Assembly: GCA_019166125.1 (NCBI GenBank)
Contig: JAHTBO010000004.1
Location: 148,602-212,601, forward strand
Source: Alcaligenaceae bacterium CGII-47
GTDB lineage: Bacteria > Pseudomonadota > Gammaproteobacteria > Burkholderiales > Burkholderiaceae_B
Length of the DNA stretch: 64,000 nt
Direction of reading: 5' to 3'
Made by a program: the position numbers and the translations under genes. The notes under the pieces are model-generated. The model was not told the origin of the DNA and did no database searches. It worked only from the letters and a program-made list of their open reading frames with translations. Each line of letters opens with the position of its first letter. Within the stretch, counting starts at the first letter, position 1. Positions 1 through 8,758 of this stretch are shown here, piece by piece.

Positions 1-465
1 TCTCTCGACCATAACGATGGCATGAGCATGATGGTCAATGGCCAGCTCGATGCACTGTTCTTTCTTGGCGGTGCGGCATCCATCATCATGAGTCTAGAGA
101 CGAATCCAGGTGTACGTCTGCTGCCCGTCGGCGGAGAACTGCGCGACAAGATCCTCAATTCACCTGCCAATAGCGACAAGATCTATTTTGCAGATGAAAT
201 CACCAACAAAATGTATCCCAGCCTGCAACAACCTATCCCTACTGTGAGCGTCATGCAGGTCTTTATTGTCAATAAAGATTTGCCAGAGGCTGTGGCCTAT
301 GAAATGACAAAATTGCTCTACGAAAAGGGTGATGGCCTGAAGGATTTGTTTAGTGGCCAACAAGACGAGACATTCAATGTCAAAGACGTTGCCAAGGGCG
401 CTGTGATCCCCATGCATCCGGGTGCCAAGCGCTATGTCGAAGAGCAAGGGATCAAGGTCAACTGA
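1..465 (+). CDS. TAXI-type TRAP transporter solute-binding protein (3' part)
   Basis: The reading frame is open from base 1, so only the last ~154 residues of a protein that is usually about 320 residues are present. The visible part (GQLDALFFLGGAAS near the start, then the conserved run around YPSLQQPIPTVSVMQVFIVNKDLP and a C-terminal HPGAKRYVEEQGI) is typical of the C-terminal lobe of TAXI family periplasmic binding proteins. These deliver a carboxylate or amino acid to a fused TRAP permease, and such a permease is the next gene. The ligand cannot be read from the sequence. The downstream CoA-pathway genes suggest an organic acid. The signal peptide lies outside the window. Confidence 0.85.
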   Translation, partial: SLDHNDGMSMMVNGQLDALFFLGGAASIIMSLETNPGVRLLPVGGELRDKILNSPANSDKIYFADEITNKMYPSLQQPIPTVSVMQVFIVNKDLPEAVAYEMTKLLYEKGDGLKDLFSGQQDETFNVKDVAKGAVIPMHPGAKRYVEEQGIKVN

Positions 466-474
466 TTCCGTCTT

Positions 475-510
475 GATGGATAGCCGAAAAATTGCTTTCG
501 GCTATCCATC
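475..510 (+). terminator. Strong intercistronic hairpin after the TAXI binding protein
   Basis: A perfect 15-bp stem (475-489 pairs with 496-510) with a 6-nt loop starts ten bases after the binding-protein stop codon. It is followed only by TTGCATTTC, not a full T-tract, so it may be a partial terminator or an mRNA-stabilising hairpin. Such structures commonly make a binding protein more abundant than its permease. The base pairing is seen; the role is inferred. Confidence 0.7.
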
Positions 511-546
511 TTGCATTTCAATTATTAACGGTGCTATGTCAAGAAG

Positions 547-2427
547 ATGAAGACATTTAATCACTTGAAGTCAGTACAGTTTATTATTCTGTTCCTGGCT
601 GTGTTTTTCTCGCTGTACCACGTGTACTTCGGATACTACCCGGTACCTGGGGCGATGAGCCTGAGAATCACTCATGTCTGCCTCGCATTGATGCTGTGTT
701 ACCTCGTGATGCCAGCTAAAAAAGGCATCAGCAGTCTTATCGGGCAACGCCTGGATGTTGGTGTCAGAATAATCGCCACGATACTGAGTTTGGCTGTGCT
801 TCTGTATGTTGTACGCGACACCGAAGCCTTCGAAATGCAAACGGGCTATCTGAATAGCGCCGATATCGTGATGGGAACAATACTCATCTTTTTGGTGCTA
901 GAGGCCACCCGTCGATCCGTCGGCGCCGCCATGACGATCCTGGCAGTGTTGCTGATGCTGCATGCACTGTTCTCTGGCAATATGACGGGCCTCTTTGGGG
1001 GCACCAGCATTAGTTGGGCCGAGTTTATCGATACGAACTTTGTTCAAACCTCAGGCTTGCTCGGTATTCCCGTATCGGTGACTGCAGGCTATGTGGTGCT
1101 CTTTTTGTTTTTTGGGACCCTGCTTCTTAAGACTGGTGTCGGTGATCTGCTTATGGAAATCGCCACCGCTGCGACCGGCCGCTATGCGGGTGGTCCCGCC
1201 AAGGCGGCAGTGATCTCTAGTGCTGCGATGGGCACGATGAGCGGCAGCGTGATCGCCAATGTCGTGACCACCGGGACCATCACCATCCCGCTGATGAAGC
1301 GATGTGGCTATAAGCCCGAGATGGCAGCTGCAATTGAGGCGGCCGCCTCGACGGGCGGGGTCATCATGCCGCCTGTCATGGGGGCTGCTGCCTTTATTCT
1401 GGCGCTATTCGCCGGCGTTCCCTATCGTGACGTGATGCTGGCTGCGGCCATTCCATCCATATTGTATTTCTGGTCGATCTTTATGACCGTCCATCTCGAG
1501 GCTAAAAAAACAAACATCGGTACCTTCCCTGCTGATGAGGTTCCGCGCGCCTGGCCGATTATCAAGTCTCGTGGCTATATGCTATTGCCCATCGTCGTGA
1601 TTACGACTTTGCTGCTGCTGGGATATACACCGATGATTGCGGCATTTTATGGCTGTATTACGGTCATCATCCTGTCGTACGTTCGGCGTGACACGCGACT
1701 CACCGCGCGCAAATTTATGGAGTGCCTGCAGGAAACCGCCCACGCCTCTGTGCCGGTGGTGATTGCGTGTGCCACGGCGGGGATCATCATTGGATCCGTT
1801 ATGCTGTCGGGTCTGGGATTAAGAGTCAGTGGCCTTATTCTTGAACTCTCGCATGGCAGCCTGTTTTTTGCCCTGCTTTTGACAGCCGTGGCTGCGATCA
1901 TCCTCGGGATGGGGATGACCACGACTGCTGTCTACGTAACGTTGGCAGCGCTGATTATTCCGGGTCTTGAGCGCACTGGGATTGAACCGCTAGCAGCCCA
2001 TCTATTCGTGCTGTATTTTGGCGTGGTGTCCTATGTGACGCCGCCCGTTGCACTCGGTGCATTTGCTGCTGCCGGTGTTGCGCGGACAAAACCTGGAAAA
2101 ACAGCCTTGGTGGCATTCCGGGTTTCGGCCGCAGCATTTATCGTTCCGTTCATGTTTGTTTACGGCCCCGAGCTGTTGCTGATCGGTAAGCCCATCGATA
2201 TTGTCGCTGCATTTATTACGGCTTTGATTGGGGTCACCTGCCTATCGTCCGCCTTGTCTGGATGGTTGCTGTATCGCCTGAACTTTGTCGCTCAGATTCT
2301 TATGTTTTTGGCTGCGATATTCCTGATGTTTCCAGGCTGGACATCTGATGCTTTAGGGCTTGTCATACTTGTATTGATATTTGGTTTCCAAAAATATCGG
2401 ATGCGTTCAATGAACCTGAGCGTTTAG
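547..2427 (+). CDS. TRAP transporter fused permease (DctQM fusion, TAXI type)
   Basis: This 626-residue, strongly hydrophobic protein has the size and layout of TAXI-associated TRAP permeases, in which the small 4-helix DctQ-like part is fused to the 12-helix DctM-like part. The DctM part carries typical conserved stretches: GPAKAAVISSAAMGTMSGS around residue 215-230, the AAASTGGVIMPPVMGAAAF loop around 260, and GMGMTTTAVYVTLAALIIPG around 455. It acts in the inner membrane as a sodium-driven secondary importer with the upstream binding protein. It lies 81 bases after that gene, beyond the hairpin at 475-510. The start is the ATG at 547, preceded by AAGAAG. The substrate is unknown; an organic acid is suggested by the CoA transferase and dehydrogenases downstream. 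Confidence 0.9.
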   Translation: MKTFNHLKSVQFIILFLAVFFSLYHVYFGYYPVPGAMSLRITHVCLALMLCYLVMPAKKGISSLIGQRLDVGVRIIATILSLAVLLYVVRDTEAFEMQTGYLNSADIVMGTILIFLVLEATRRSVGAAMTILAVLLMLHALFSGNMTGLFGGTSISWAEFIDTNFVQTSGLLGIPVSVTAGYVVLFLFFGTLLLKTGVGDLLMEIATAATGRYAGGPAKAAVISSAAMGTMSGSVIANVVTTGTITIPLMKRCGYKPEMAAAIEAAASTGGVIMPPVMGAAAFILALFAGVPYRDVMLAAAIPSILYFWSIFMTVHLEAKKTNIGTFPADEVPRAWPIIKSRGYMLLPIVVITTLLLLGYTPMIAAFYGCITVIILSYVRRDTRLTARKFMECLQETAHASVPVVIACATAGIIIGSVMLSGLGLRVSGLILELSHGSLFFALLLTAVAAIILGMGMTTTAVYVTLAALIIPGLERTGIEPLAAHLFVLYFGVVSYVTPPVALGAFAAAGVARTKPGKTALVAFRVSAAAFIVPFMFVYGPELLLIGKPIDIVAAFITALIGVTCLSSALSGWLLYRLNFVAQILMFLAAIFLMFPGWTSDALGLVILVLIFGFQKYRMRSMNLSV

Positions 2428-2467
2428 GCAATACCCACGCACGCATATTAATTTTTGGAGGCCCATC

Positions 2468-2704
2468 ATGAATTCAAAAGGTTTCTTTGTAGCACTGATC
2501 ATTGGTCTATCACTGTTAGTCTATAGCGGACAAAGTTACTTGTTCTTCTCCGATTATCTGATGTTTATGATCGTGTTTGCCCTTGCCTCATTAATCGTAT
2601 CGATTGCGGCAGTTCTATCCAAAACGATCGAACTATCACCGCCGGAAGAGTATTCCGCCGATGACAGAGCAAAACAGCAAGCGGGTGTGCAGCGCCGAGG
2701 ATAA
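2468..2704 (+). CDS. Small two-helix membrane protein of unknown function
   Basis: A 78-residue protein with two predicted membrane segments (about residues 7-28 and 32-52) and a charged C-terminal tail rich in Glu, Asp and Arg. A good ribosome site (TTTGGAGG, 2454-2461) sits seven bases before the ATG, which supports real translation. It lies between the TRAP permease and the CoA transferase on the same strand, so it is probably part of that operon. No family is recognised. It could be an accessory subunit of the transporter, but nothing in the sequence proves that. Confidence 0.6.
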   Translation: MNSKGFFVALIIGLSLLVYSGQSYLFFSDYLMFMIVFALASLIVSIAAVLSKTIELSPPEEYSADDRAKQQAGVQRRG

Positions 2705-2731
2705 ACCTCATTTACATATAGGATATCTGTA

Positions 2732-4000
2732 GTGTTTGATCGTAATTTCATAGACAGCCTTCCGGCCCACGACACAAGCAAGTCGGACGACGCGCCCTTG
2801 AATGGTATTTTGGTGTTAGACCTGACTCATTATCTGGCAGGCCCCTTGGCAAGTATGTTGTTGGCTGACATGGGCGCCACGGTCATCAAGATCGAATCCC
2901 CGGGGGGTGATCGCTTTCGCTCTTATCCTCCTCACGACGAAAGCGCCCCCGAGGAGGGCGCGGCATACCTATGGGCCAATAGAAATAAGCTCGGCATCGA
3001 GCTAGATCTTAAGCACCCCGCAGGGAAAAAAGCATTGTGGGACTTGGTGCGCAAGGCCGATGTGCTGATCGAAAACTTTGCGACCGGCGTGATGGATAGA
3101 CTGAATTTTGGCTACGAGGCGGTGGCAGCGGCGCAACCATCGCTGGTCTATTGTTCCGTCTCGGCCTACGGAAGAAAGGGCGCCTTCGCCAGTCGCCCTG
3201 GGTTTGATTCGGTTGTTCAGGCCGAGAGCGGCTTTGTGTCCATGAATGGCTACGCCGACCGTGATGGGGTGCGCAGCGCCTCATCCGTCATGGATATTGG
3301 TACGGCGCTGCTGGCGTCAAACGGGATTCTGGCGGCCTTGAACCAGAGGCATACCACAGGAAAGGGACGTCACGTCGAGGTATCGCTCTACGGTAGCGCG
3401 CTATTGATGGCTGGCTATGGCGGGTTGCAAACGCTGTGTCGCGGTACGTCTGCGGGGCGCTTCGGTAATACCAGCCCGGATAGTTGCCCGACTGGTGTTT
3501 TCCAATGTGCGGATTCAAGCTTTTTCCTGCATTGTGGCAATACAGAGATATTCGTGCGTCTGATGCGCGATGTCGTGCAGCGTGAGGACGTGGCCCTGTC
3601 TGCGCAATACCAGAGCGCTCGAGGGCGCCTGGACAATAAAGATGTGCTATTCAAGATTTTGCAGGAACATTTTTCTCGCTATGCCTGGCATGAGCTCAAT
3701 GCCAAGCTGGCGGCTGCAAAGGTGCCCGCCGGAGAGGTCCGCGATATGAAGGCGGCCTTGCTTAGCGAAGAGACCGCATCCCTTGGCTTGGTGGGCAAAA
3801 TCCCCCACCCCACTCTGGGCTGGGTGCCTAATATTCAAACGCCTATCTTATTTGATGGGGTGCCTTCGGTAGCATCCAAGGCGGCACCGCTTAGGGGCGA
3901 GGACAGTAAACGTGTTTTGACTGATTTAGTTGGTTACTCTGAATCGGAAATGAATGAGGCCTTGCACAGCGGCGCTTTTTATATCAGGAATGACCTATAA
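2732..4000 (+). CDS. CaiB/BaiF family (class III) CoA transferase
   Basis: A 422-residue protein of the family III CoA transferases, which move CoA between an acyl-CoA donor and a carboxylic acid through an aspartyl-CoA thioester. The N-terminal signature (GILVLDLTHYLAGPLASMLLADMGATVIKIE, residues 25-55) is clear. The nucleophilic Asp is expected at D188 in SSVMDIGTALLASNG, and the GRHVEVSLYGSALL segment follows. Start is GTG at 2732. It follows the TRAP genes and precedes an acyl-CoA dehydrogenase and an aldehyde dehydrogenase, so it probably activates the imported acid to its CoA ester. Donor and acceptor are not known; assignments within this family by sequence alone are unreliable. Confidence 0.88.
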   Translation: MFDRNFIDSLPAHDTSKSDDAPLNGILVLDLTHYLAGPLASMLLADMGATVIKIESPGGDRFRSYPPHDESAPEEGAAYLWANRNKLGIELDLKHPAGKKALWDLVRKADVLIENFATGVMDRLNFGYEAVAAAQPSLVYCSVSAYGRKGAFASRPGFDSVVQAESGFVSMNGYADRDGVRSASSVMDIGTALLASNGILAALNQRHTTGKGRHVEVSLYGSALLMAGYGGLQTLCRGTSAGRFGNTSPDSCPTGVFQCADSSFFLHCGNTEIFVRLMRDVVQREDVALSAQYQSARGRLDNKDVLFKILQEHFSRYAWHELNAKLAAAKVPAGEVRDMKAALLSEETASLGLVGKIPHPTLGWVPNIQTPILFDGVPSVASKAAPLRGEDSKRVLTDLVGYSESEMNEALHSGAFYIRNDL

Positions 4001-4057
4001 GGCCTGTTAGTCGCTTTTTCAGTCATTCTTATCATTCAATTTTGGAATAAATCTATC

Positions 4058-5233
4058 ATGGCTTTAGATGCTGAATCGTTTGGCTTGTTGCAATCGGCTG
4101 TTCAACGTTTTATTAATGAACGCTTGATTCCGGCAGAGGATATTGTTGAAGAAATGGATGAAGTTCCCGAAGATATCGTGTCAGATATCAAGGAACTTGG
4201 TCTGTTTGGACTCTCGTTGCCAGAGGAATACGGTGGCATCGGCTTGTCGATGGAGCAAGAGGCTGGTGTCATCTGTGATATAGGACATACTTCCTTTGCG
4301 TTCCGTTCCGTGTTTGGCACAAATGTCGGCATCGGATCCCAAGGTGTCCTGATGGATGGTACCGAGGAACAAAAGGCCTTTTGGTTGCCAAAATTTGCCT
4401 CAGGCGAAATCACCGTGTCATTTGCGCTGACCGAGCCCCAGACCGGTTCGGATGCGGCCTCATTGGTCACCCGCGCAGTCAAGGACGGCGATCATTATAT
4501 TTTGAATGGCACCAAGCGATTCATTACCAACGCCAGTCGAGCAGGTGCCTTTACCCTCATGGCCAGGACGGGGGAGGCGGGCGCGCGCGGTATATCGGCT
4601 TTTATTGTTCCGGCAGAGTCCGAAGGCTTATCCATTGGTAAGCCGGATAAGAAAATGGGTCAAAAGGGCACACGTACGGCTGATGTGATCTTGGAGAACG
4701 TCCGGGTTCCCGCCGAAAACATCATCGGCGGGGTGCCAGGCAAGGGTTTTTATACCGCGATGAAAGTGCTCGACAGAGGACGATTGCATATTGCGGCCCA
4801 AGCCTGCGGGATGGCTGATCGGCTGATACGGGATGCGACCGTTTATGCCCGAGATCGGAAGCAGTTTGGCCAGTCAATTTCGCAGTTTCAGCTTATTCAG
4901 GGTATGTTGGCAGATAGCCAGGCCGAGTATTACGCATCCAGGGCGATGCTGATGGACGCAGCTCGAATTTATGACCGTGTTCCCTTGGGGGCGCGTAATG
5001 ATGAATTGAGCATGGCTGCCGCATGCACCAAGATGTTTTGCACCGAAATGGTCGGCCGGGTGGCGGATAGGGCAGTGCAAATTCATGGGGGTTCTGGCTA
5101 CATGAGGGAATACAAGGTCGAGCGCTTTTATCGGGATGTTCGACTGTTGCGCCTCTACGAGGGAACAACACAGATCCAACAGGTCATTATTGCCAAGCAC
5201 TTATTGAATCGGGATAACGGGATTTTTGCCTAA
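4058..5233 (+). CDS. Acyl-CoA dehydrogenase
   Basis: A 391-residue flavoprotein of the acyl-CoA dehydrogenase superfamily, making a 2,3-enoyl-CoA and passing electrons to ETF. Visible hallmarks are the FAD and substrate motif ALTEPQTGSDAAS around residue 128-140, the C-terminal helix QIHGGSGYMREYKVERFYRD, and the catalytic base Glu near residue 368 in RLYEGTTQIQQ. Length and order of domains are normal. It follows the CoA transferase by 57 bases and probably acts on its product. Substrate chain type cannot be told from sequence; short-chain, branched or dicarboxylic substrates are all possible. Confidence 0.9.
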   Translation: MALDAESFGLLQSAVQRFINERLIPAEDIVEEMDEVPEDIVSDIKELGLFGLSLPEEYGGIGLSMEQEAGVICDIGHTSFAFRSVFGTNVGIGSQGVLMDGTEEQKAFWLPKFASGEITVSFALTEPQTGSDAASLVTRAVKDGDHYILNGTKRFITNASRAGAFTLMARTGEAGARGISAFIVPAESEGLSIGKPDKKMGQKGTRTADVILENVRVPAENIIGGVPGKGFYTAMKVLDRGRLHIAAQACGMADRLIRDATVYARDRKQFGQSISQFQLIQGMLADSQAEYYASRAMLMDAARIYDRVPLGARNDELSMAAACTKMFCTEMVGRVADRAVQIHGGSGYMREYKVERFYRDVRLLRLYEGTTQIQQVIIAKHLLNRDNGIFA

Positions 5234-5298
5234 GCAGGGATTCTAGCGGCGCGGTATGGTGGCCAGTAGCAGATTGATAAATTGAAAGAGGTGTGGCG

Positions 5299-6735
5299 AT
5301 GACGGATTATCTTAAGTTTTATATTGATGGCAAGTGGGTAGATCCTGTCACGCCACGCGTCGGCAATATTATCGATCCCTATACCGAGCAGGCGGTCGCT
5401 CAGATCAGCTACGGCAGTGCCGAGGATGTCGAGGCAGCCGTTCAGGTGGCACGCCGTGCATTCGAGTCTTTTTCTCAAACGTCAGTGGCTGACCGGATCG
5501 CGCTCTTAGAGGCGGTGTTGGCTGAATATAAGCGGCGTGCGGCGGACATTGCGGGGGTTCTGCCGCAGGAAATGGGCGCACCACCCTGGCTCTGTGTGTC
5601 GGCGCAGGTCCCAGTGGGCATTGCCCATCTGAAGCAGACCATAGAGGTGTTGCGTGAATTCAGTTTTACACAGCTTAGGGGGTCGACGGCGATTTGCTTT
5701 GAGCCCATCGGCGTGGTTGGCATGATAACGCCCTGGAATTGGCCGCTTAACCAGATGATGTGCAAGATCGCCCCAGCGCTGGCTGCGGGCTGCACGATGA
5801 TTTTAAAACCATCGGAAAGCGCACCGCTCAGCGCGATGCTACTTGCAGAGGTCTTGCATGCTGCAGGGGTTCCGCCCGGCGTATTCAACCTTGTGAACGG
5901 TACCGGTGCCGATGTTGGGGCCGCGTTGGCGGCGCACCCGGGCATCGACATGATAACGGTGACGGGTTCGACGCGTGCAGGTATTGCCGTGGCGCTGGCG
6001 GCAGCCGCTTCCGTTAAACGCGTGACGCAGGAACTCGGTGGGAAATCCGTCAATATCATATTGGATGACGCCGATTTGCAGAAATCCGTCAAGCAAGGTG
6101 TGTTAGCTTGCTTTCTGAACTCGGGCCAGAGCTGCAATGCACCCACGCGCATGTTGGTGCCGCGTCACCTGCAGTCAGAGGCGATCGAGATCGCGGCAGC
6201 GGTGGCAAACGGCGTCAGGTTTGCCTCAGCCGGATCTGAAGCCAAATATACCTTGGGTCCGCTCGCCAGCAAGGCACAATTTGTTCGGGTACAGGCATAC
6301 ATACAGACGGGTATGGATGAAGGGGCCACATTGGTCGCTGGGGGGCTTGGGCGCCCGGACGGATTAGAGCTCGGCTATTTCGTGAAGCCGACCATATTTG
6401 CCGACGTCAACAATGATATGGTGATCGCCCGCGAAGAAATCTTTGGTCCAGTTCTGTCGATTCTGCCCTATGACAGTGTGGATGAGGCCATTCGCATCGC
6501 CAATGATTCGCCATTCGGCTTATCCGCTTACGTACAGTCCGATAGCCTCGAGCGCGCCAAGCAGCTTGCCAGTCAGCTACGAACCGGCATGGTGCACCTG
6601 AATGGCGCGCCCCAGGATGTCTCTGCCCCATTTGGTGGCTATAAGCAGTCGGGCAATGGCCACGAATGGGGGGATTATGGCTTTAGAGAGTTTCTAGAGA
6701 TAAAGTCCGTGATGGGGTATGCGCCAGTCGGCTAG
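5299..6735 (+). CDS. NAD(P)-dependent aldehyde dehydrogenase
   Basis: A 478-residue ALDH superfamily enzyme oxidising an aldehyde to an acid. The general base Glu is at E245 (RVTQELGGKS) and the nucleophile Cys at C279 (NSGQSCNAPTR); the MITPWNWPL motif and the C-terminal PFGGYKQSGNG are also present. A GTG at 5293 is in frame, but the ATG at 5299 has the better spacing to AAAGAGG (5285-5291), so 5299 is chosen. It is the last gene of the + strand catabolic set. Its TAG stop overlaps by two bases the stop codon of the opposite-strand heme protein gene. Substrate unknown. Confidence 0.9.
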   Translation: MTDYLKFYIDGKWVDPVTPRVGNIIDPYTEQAVAQISYGSAEDVEAAVQVARRAFESFSQTSVADRIALLEAVLAEYKRRAADIAGVLPQEMGAPPWLCVSAQVPVGIAHLKQTIEVLREFSFTQLRGSTAICFEPIGVVGMITPWNWPLNQMMCKIAPALAAGCTMILKPSESAPLSAMLLAEVLHAAGVPPGVFNLVNGTGADVGAALAAHPGIDMITVTGSTRAGIAVALAAAASVKRVTQELGGKSVNIILDDADLQKSVKQGVLACFLNSGQSCNAPTRMLVPRHLQSEAIEIAAAVANGVRFASAGSEAKYTLGPLASKAQFVRVQAYIQTGMDEGATLVAGGLGRPDGLELGYFVKPTIFADVNNDMVIAREEIFGPVLSILPYDSVDEAIRIANDSPFGLSAYVQSDSLERAKQLASQLRTGMVHLNGAPQDVSAPFGGYKQSGNGHEWGDYGFREFLEIKSVMGYAPVG

Positions 6736-6959
6736 CGCCAATATCCATTCGCTGCGGCAATGGTCTGGAAATTCGTTGCGACCACCTGCGACGAGGCAAT
6801 CAATGCGTTGGCGTCCTCGCCGTAGACGGGGCGCAGCTTATCGCGTACTTCGGCAGACGGTTGCGTGTATTTAACACCCATGCGCGCCAGCTTTATCGCC
6901 AGCTCGAAGCCTTCTTGGGGGGTAGCGGTTGTGAGTGTGGTAAGCCAGATATCAGCCAT
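6732..6959 (-). CDS. Hexameric tyrosine-coordinated heme protein (HTHP)
   Basis: A 75-residue protein recognisable as HTHP, a small cytoplasmic heme protein first solved from Ruegeria (Silicibacter) pomeroyi, where six subunits each bind heme through a tyrosine and show peroxidase and catalase-like activity. Conserved blocks seen are TATPQEGFELAIKLAR (residues 11-26), RPVYGEDANALIAS (43-56) and VVATNFQTIAAANGYW. The heme ligand Tyr45 of the known protein corresponds to Y46 here, counting the initiator Met, and the nearby Arg is R26. The ATG at 6959 is chosen over a longer in-frame start at 7004 because AGGAGG lies eight bases upstream of it. It is tail to tail with the aldehyde dehydrogenase. 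The physiological role is not established in the family. Confidence 0.88.
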   Translation of the reverse strand: MADIWLTTLTTATPQEGFELAIKLARMGVKYTQPSAEVRDKLRPVYGEDANALIASSQVVATNFQTIAAANGYWR

Positions 6960-7048
6960 GTAGCGTTCCTCCTGTGGATCGTGTAAATCCTGACAGGATG
7001 CCATAAAACTTGGCTGATTGACCGCATGGTCGGGTTATTCCTAGGGGT

Positions 7049-7972
7049 TTAGCGCTTGTTCGAGTAGGCGAGCATAATAATGCAGCCCAACACGATGGCC
7101 CCACCGACAAGCTGCGTGTCATTAAAGAACTGATTCAGAAGCAACGCCCCCAGAATCAGACTGGCGACGGGTTCGATATTCATTACGGGGGCATTGCGCG
7201 CCATGTCCAGCCTGGGTACGTAGACGAACAAAATAGAAAACCCGGTGGCATAGAGCAGCGATAGCGTGACAAGTGCCATCCAACCGGTACTGCTGGCGGG
7301 TAGTGCCATGCCCCCTGGAAGAACACCTGCCACACCCGCCACGACCATGCTGCAGAATACGACCAAAATGGTATACATGCTGCGCACGGGGCCAAGCAGG
7401 CCAGAGAGCCGATGTTCGGTAATCCATAGACCACAAGCAAAGAAAAATGCCCCGCTGAAGGCAAAAGCGATGCCGCTTAGCCACGTGGGTCCGACCTCAG
7501 TTGTCGAGGCCAGTCTGGCGGGCAGGTCAAGCACAAATATCAGGCCGATTAGAATCACGCCCATCAGCACGCTGGCGCGACGGGTAGGCGGGCGCCCACC
7601 CAGTGCCCACGTCAGCAAAGCCAGGATGATGGGAAATAAATTGCCGATCAACAAGGCCAAGGCGACCGGAATACGGGCGACGGCAGAATACAGGCATAGG
7701 CTTTGTACTGTGATCAATAGCCCCAGCGCCAGTTGCCAGAGCCCCAAGGAGGTGGGCAGGCGAAGGCTGTGTTGCTGCCAGAGGATAATACCTAGCAACG
7801 TCACGAGGCTCAGCCCAGAGCGGCACAGAATGGCAAGCAATAAACCCGCCTGGTCATCAAAGGCGATACGCGCAGCGATATGGTTGCTGGCAAAGACACA
7901 ACCGATAAATAACAGAATGCCGACAGCGGCAAGACGGGGTAGGGGAGCGGGGCGGGCAGTAAGCGGCGTCAA
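7049..7972 (-). CDS. DMT-family transporter with two EamA domains
   Basis: A 307-residue, very hydrophobic protein with about ten membrane helices in two repeats, as in EamA/RhaT-type drug/metabolite transporters. N-terminal half: FASNHIAARIAFDDQAG, VQSLCLYSAVARIPVALALLIGNLFPII. C-terminal half: the second EamA repeat with APVMNIEPVASLILGALLLNQ. It starts nine bases after the ung stop on the same strand, so it is probably cotranscribed with ovoA, the SMP-30 gene and ung. Members usually export amino acids or small metabolites. The substrate here is unknown. Confidence 0.85.
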   Translation of the reverse strand: MTPLTARPAPLPRLAAVGILLFIGCVFASNHIAARIAFDDQAGLLLAILCRSGLSLVTLLGIILWQQHSLRLPTSLGLWQLALGLLITVQSLCLYSAVARIPVALALLIGNLFPIILALLTWALGGRPPTRRASVLMGVILIGLIFVLDLPARLASTTEVGPTWLSGIAFAFSGAFFFACGLWITEHRLSGLLGPVRSMYTILVVFCSMVVAGVAGVLPGGMALPASSTGWMALVTLSLLYATGFSILFVYVPRLDMARNAPVMNIEPVASLILGALLLNQFFNDTQLVGGAIVLGCIIMLAYSNKR

Positions 7973-7981
7973 GAAACCTTC

Positions 7982-8758
7982 CTAGGTGTTCAACCAGTTT
8001 ATTCCCGTCTGTTCATGCTCGCGCAGCCACACATTTGCCTGCTCAAAATGGCCACAGCCGATAAAGGGGCAGGGGGGACGCCGTGCTGACAGCGGGGACG
8101 GGTGGTTGCATTTTAGGATAGTTACCGGCCCTTTTGGGGGATGACTGTGCAACAAAGCTTGCTTGGATTGGGCATGGTTGCCCCACAACATAAATACCTT
8201 GGGGCGCGCCTCGCCCAGTACGTGTATCAGGATCGCATCAGTGAGTGCTGACCAGCCGCACTTGGCATGTGAGGCGGGCTGGTGTGCGCGCACAGTCAAT
8301 GTGGTGTTCAGCAGCAGTGTGCCCTGGCGCGCCCAGCGCGCGAGGTTGTTGCTTTGTGGCGTCTCGTTCCACGGGTATTCGCGCTGAAGCTCGGCGAACA
8401 TATTGCGCAGGCTGGGCGGGGTGCGGCAGGTGTCCGGAACTGAGAACGCCAGGCCTTGTGCCTGATTGGGACCGTGATAGGGGTCCTGCCCAATCACGAC
8501 GACTTGCACATCGTGGGGGGCGACTTCAAGTAGGGCACGTAGCGGGCGTGATGGGAAAATCTGCATCCCTTGTGTGAGTTCGTCCTGTAAAAAGTCATTC
8601 ACGTCATGCAGGATGCGCTGAGTCGCGGGGGACGCGAATGCCCCTTGCCAAGCCGTGGGCAAGTCCCGAATATGCGCCATGAGATCGCCCTGGAAGGCGT
8701 TCTGTGCACGTGCTGGGTTGGGCTTGCTGGCTGCTTGCGAGGCGGGCGTCCGATTCAT
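7982..8758 (-). CDS. ung: Uracil-DNA glycosylase (family 1)
   Basis: A 258-residue UDG that removes uracil from DNA at the start of base excision repair. The catalytic water-activating motif GQDPYHGPNQAQGLAFSVP and the distal HPSPLSARR loop with the C-terminal FIGCGHFEQANVWL are all present, so the enzyme looks intact. The open frame extends upstream to 8899, but the ATG at 8758 is chosen because it overlaps the stop of the SMP-30 gene in an ATGA arrangement, which indicates translational coupling, and because homologues begin near here. The roughly 30-residue N-terminal tail before the catalytic domain is not conserved. Confidence 0.92.
   Translation of the reverse strand: MNRTPASQAASKPNPARAQNAFQGDLMAHIRDLPTAWQGAFASPATQRILHDVNDFLQDELTQGMQIFPSRPLRALLEVAPHDVQVVVIGQDPYHGPNQAQGLAFSVPDTCRTPPSLRNMFAELQREYPWNETPQSNNLARWARQGTLLLNTTLTVRAHQPASHAKCGWSALTDAILIHVLGEARPKVFMLWGNHAQSKQALLHSHPPKGPVTILKCNHPSPLSARRPPCPFIGCGHFEQANVWLREHEQTGINWLNT

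Noticed and set aside
5475-6152. Frame of 225 codons on the - strand
   Set aside because: It is antisense to the aldehyde dehydrogenase and shows only shadow composition.
7266-7985. Long + strand frame of 239 codons
   Set aside because: It is antisense to the DMT carrier and rich in Arg, Pro and Thr without any family signature.
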